The notes below the pieces were generated by a model that saw only the letters and a list, made by a program, of their open reading frames with translations, had not been told where the DNA came from and made no database searches. A stretch of 42,525 bases of DNA, from the NCBI GenBank assembly GCA_030681895.1, contig JAUXRI010000232.1, positions 1 to 42,525 of the forward strand, given 5' to 3'. This document shows, in pieces, positions 40,743-42,525 of the stretch (position 1 is its first letter; each line of letters begins with the position of its first letter). The position numbers and the translations under genes are program-made. Origin of the DNA: Myxococcales bacterium. Lineage in GTDB: Bacteria > Myxococcota > Myxococcia > Myxococcales > Myxococcaceae.

Positions 40743-42088
40743 TGGAGGTCTGGGCGCTGGTCGGTGCGCTGGCCCTGGTGCTGGCCAACGCGTTCTTCGT
40801 CGCGATCGAGTTCGCCCTCGTGAAGGTGCGCCCGACGCAGCTCGAGGCGCTCGTCGAAGAGGGCCGCCCCGGCGCCGCCGCCGCGCTCGAGATGCGGCGT
40901 CACCTCGACACCTGGCTCTCGGCCTCGCAGGTCGGCATCACGCTCGCGTCGCTCGCCCTCGGCTGGGTCGGTGAGCCCGCGTTCTCTCACCTCATCGAGC
41001 CGCTGCTGGCACGCGTCGCGCCGGCCAACGACGCCGCGCAGGCCATCGCGAAGACGATCAGCGTGGTGATCGCGTTCTCGATCATCACCTTCCTGCACAT
41101 CGTGGTCGGCGAGCAGGTGCCCAAGACGTTCGCGATCGCCCAGGCCGAACGGACGGCGCTGGCGCTGTCGTGGCCGATGCGCGCGTTTCACGCGATCGCC
41201 TTTCCCATCATCTGGGTCTTGAACATCGGCACGCGGTTCGCGCTCAAGGTGCTGGGCATCGGCGCGGCGAAAGAAGGCCACGGCGAGGCGCTCGGCGAAG
41301 AAGAGCTGAAGCTGATCTTCTCGTCGTCGGCAGAGGCCGGCGCGATCGACGCGTCACGGGCGAAGCTGCTCGAGCGCGCGCTCGCGATGGTGGAGAAGAC
41401 AGCCCGCCAGGTGCTGGTGCCGCGTTCGCAGATGAAGTGCCTCGATCACGAGCTCACGCTGGAAGAGAACCTCGCGGTCGCACAGGCCGCCGGCCATACG
41501 TGGATGCCGGTGATTCGCGGCTCGCTCGATCGCGTCGAGGGTCTCGTCAACATGAAGGAGCTGCTCTTCCTGCTCACCCGCAAGGAGCTCAGCGGCATCG
41601 TGCAGGTGCAGCGCCCGGTGCTGTTCGTGCCCGAGTCGATCACGCTCGAGCAGCTCTTGAGTGAGTTCAAACGGCGCAACAAGCAGATCGCCATCGTCGT
41701 CGACGAGCACGGCGGCACCTCGGGCCTCGTCACCATCGCCAACGTCGTCGCCGAGCTCGTCGGCAACATCGCCGAGCTGGGCCGCAAGGTGGAGCCGGTG
41801 CGCGCGCTCCCCGGGGGCAAGCTCGAGCTCCCCGGCACCGCGCAGCTCGACGATCTCGAGCACACGCTGGAGATCGAGTTCGACGTCGACAAGTCGCAGG
41901 TCACCACCATCGCCGGCTACCTGATGGCGAAGCTCGGCCGCGTGCCCGTCACCGGCGACGCGTGGACGCACGAGCCCTTCAAGATTCACGTCGTGAAGGT
42001 CGACGGGCCGCGCGTGCAACTGGTGCGCATCGAGCCGCGCGAGCCGATCCTCGAGCCCACCCGCAGCCCGCCGGTCCGCCCGGGCTGA
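40742..42088 (+). CDS. CNNM/CorC-type (DUF21-CBS-HlyC) membrane protein
   Basis: 448 aa. The N-terminal DUF21 domain (1-190) has three or four transmembrane helices, with FFVAIEFALVKVR and SLALGWVGEP characteristic of the family. A CBS-domain pair spans about 205-345 (RQVLVPRSQM; QIAIVVDEHGGTSGLVTIANV). The CorC/HlyC transporter-associated domain occupies the end (TTIAGYLMAKLGRVP). These proteins bind Mg-ATP through CBS and take part in magnesium or cobalt transport in other organisms. It overlaps the TPR gene by one base. A GC hairpin lies downstream. Confidence 0.93.
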   Translation: MEVWALVGALALVLANAFFVAIEFALVKVRPTQLEALVEEGRPGAAAALEMRRHLDTWLSASQVGITLASLALGWVGEPAFSHLIEPLLARVAPANDAAQAIAKTISVVIAFSIITFLHIVVGEQVPKTFAIAQAERTALALSWPMRAFHAIAFPIIWVLNIGTRFALKVLGIGAAKEGHGEALGEEELKLIFSSSAEAGAIDASRAKLLERALAMVEKTARQVLVPRSQMKCLDHELTLEENLAVAQAAGHTWMPVIRGSLDRVEGLVNMKELLFLLTRKELSGIVQVQRPVLFVPESITLEQLLSEFKRRNKQIAIVVDEHGGTSGLVTIANVVAELVGNIAELGRKVEPVRALPGGKLELPGTAQLDDLEHTLEIEFDVDKSQVTTIAGYLMAKLGRVPVTGDAWTHEPFKIHVVKVDGPRVQLVRIEPREPILEPTRSPPVRPG

Positions 42089-42126
42089 TCCCGAGTCGCC
42101 GGGAGTGCCGTGCCGGTGAACGATGG

Positions 42127-42145
42127 GCGCTCGGTGCGCGAGCGC
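42127..42145. terminator. GC hairpin between convergent genes
   Basis: GCGCTCG (42127-42133) and CGAGCGC (42139-42145) pair perfectly around GTGCG. It lies in the 84-bp gap between the CNNM/CorC and MutS-like stops. No T-run follows on either strand, so it may act with Rho or only protect RNA ends. Confidence 0.35.
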
Positions 42146-42172
42146 AACCCGAGACGCTGATTCGCCGCCGCG

Positions 42173-42525
42173 CTACTGGGGAACGACGACGCCGGCGCGC
42201 TTGAGCACCTCGAGCGCGTTGGTCGTCGTCACGATGCCGGGCCGGAGCGTGTAGTCGAACGTCATCTCGCTGCCGACGATGAGATCGCGGAAGTGCACGT
42301 TGCGCGTCTTGCCGGGCAGCTCCTGCTCGAGCTCACACAAGGCGAGATCGTGCGTCGTCACCGCGCCCGAGGCTCCGAGCGAGAGCAGCTCGCGCATCAG
42401 GTGCTTCGAGGCCAGCGTGCGCTCCCGCGCGTTGGTGCCCATGAAGAGCTCGTCGAGCAGAAACAGGCACGCGTCGCGATGGGCGCGCGAGGTGTCGAGC
42501 AACAGCTTGATGCGCTGCACCTCGG
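42173..42525 (-). CDS. MutS-like ATPase, C-terminal end only
   Basis: Partial; the N-terminal part lies beyond the right edge. The visible 117 residues contain LFLLDELFMGTN (Walker B and the following signature, as in MutS domain V), then TTHDLALCELE where MutS has THYHEL, and end in RPGIVTTTNALEVLKRAGV. This is a pattern of the smaller MutS-like proteins that lack a mismatch-binding domain. It differs clearly from the complete MutS at 11222, so it is probably not a duplicated mismatch-repair gene. Its role is unknown. Confidence 0.82.
   Translation of the reverse strand, partial: EVQRIKLLLDTSRAHRDACLFLLDELFMGTNARERTLASKHLMRELLSLGASGAVTTHDLALCELEQELPGKTRNVHFRDLIVGSEMTFDYTLRPGIVTTTNALEVLKRAGVVVPQ

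Overview
The window is 42.5 kb of dense, GC-rich chromosome (34 or so confident genes, short intergenic gaps, many GTG starts). The organism is most likely a member of Myxococcota. The evidence is the set of exported proteins whose signal peptide or lipobox is followed by Asp-Ala-Gly (DAG) or Gly-Gly-x-Ala-Gly linkers, a MopE-like DNDGDG lipoprotein, a Kelch lipoprotein, and eukaryote-like enzymes such as a SET-domain protein and a Suv3-type helicase. This assignment is inference from protein style; no rRNA or other marker was seen.

Layout. 1-5.5 kb: the end of an Ig-like repeat surface protein, then a ClpA/ClpC-type unfoldase and a DUF2520 Rossmann protein on the minus strand. 5.8-11.1 kb: exported or cytosolic hydrolases (a PHB-depolymerase-like lipoprotein, a PI-PLC/GDPD-like lipoprotein, an alpha/beta hydrolase, a metallo-beta-lactamase-fold lipoprotein) and the Kelch lipoprotein. 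11.2-17.7 kb: mutS, a Suv3-like RNA helicase and a small two-helix membrane protein, separated by two gene-poor gaps with inverted repeats. 17.9-21.0 kb: a minus-strand set of three genes for a MopE-like lipoprotein, a secreted protein of unknown function and a probable small membrane protein. 21.2-27.3 kb: heme A synthase, a membrane-anchored class III nucleotide cyclase, a DUF4328 membrane protein and a very large PHP-domain (CehA/McbA-type) lipoprotein. 27.4-31.0 kb: a SET-domain methyltransferase, a TrmJ-type RNA methyltransferase, a histidine-motif membrane protein, NAD kinase and a CxxCH lipoprotein. 31.1-37.0 kb: a stand-alone elongation factor G, a minus-strand secreted protein with a candidate repeat-containing small gene, argS, and a methyltransferase-fold protein coupled to argS. 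37.1-42.5 kb: an FAD oxidoreductase fused to a Rieske domain, a CapA-type phosphoesterase, a TPR protein coupled to a CNNM/CorC-type membrane protein, and the C-terminal end of a MutS-like ATPase.

Most of the content is housekeeping (mutS, fusA, argS, nadK, ctaA, trmJ) mixed with cell-envelope proteins. I see no CRISPR array, prophage, transposase, secondary-metabolite cluster or recognisable defence island, and no tRNA or rRNA gene that I could identify by eye. The least explained items are a polytopic membrane protein with three similar His/Arg/Tyr motifs, a leader-bearing methyltransferase coupled to argS, the bacterial SET protein, palindromes ahead of the FAD-Rieske gene and the esterase gene, hairpins directly ahead of mutS and fusA, and a possible 29-residue-repeat mini-gene at 33.4-33.6 kb.
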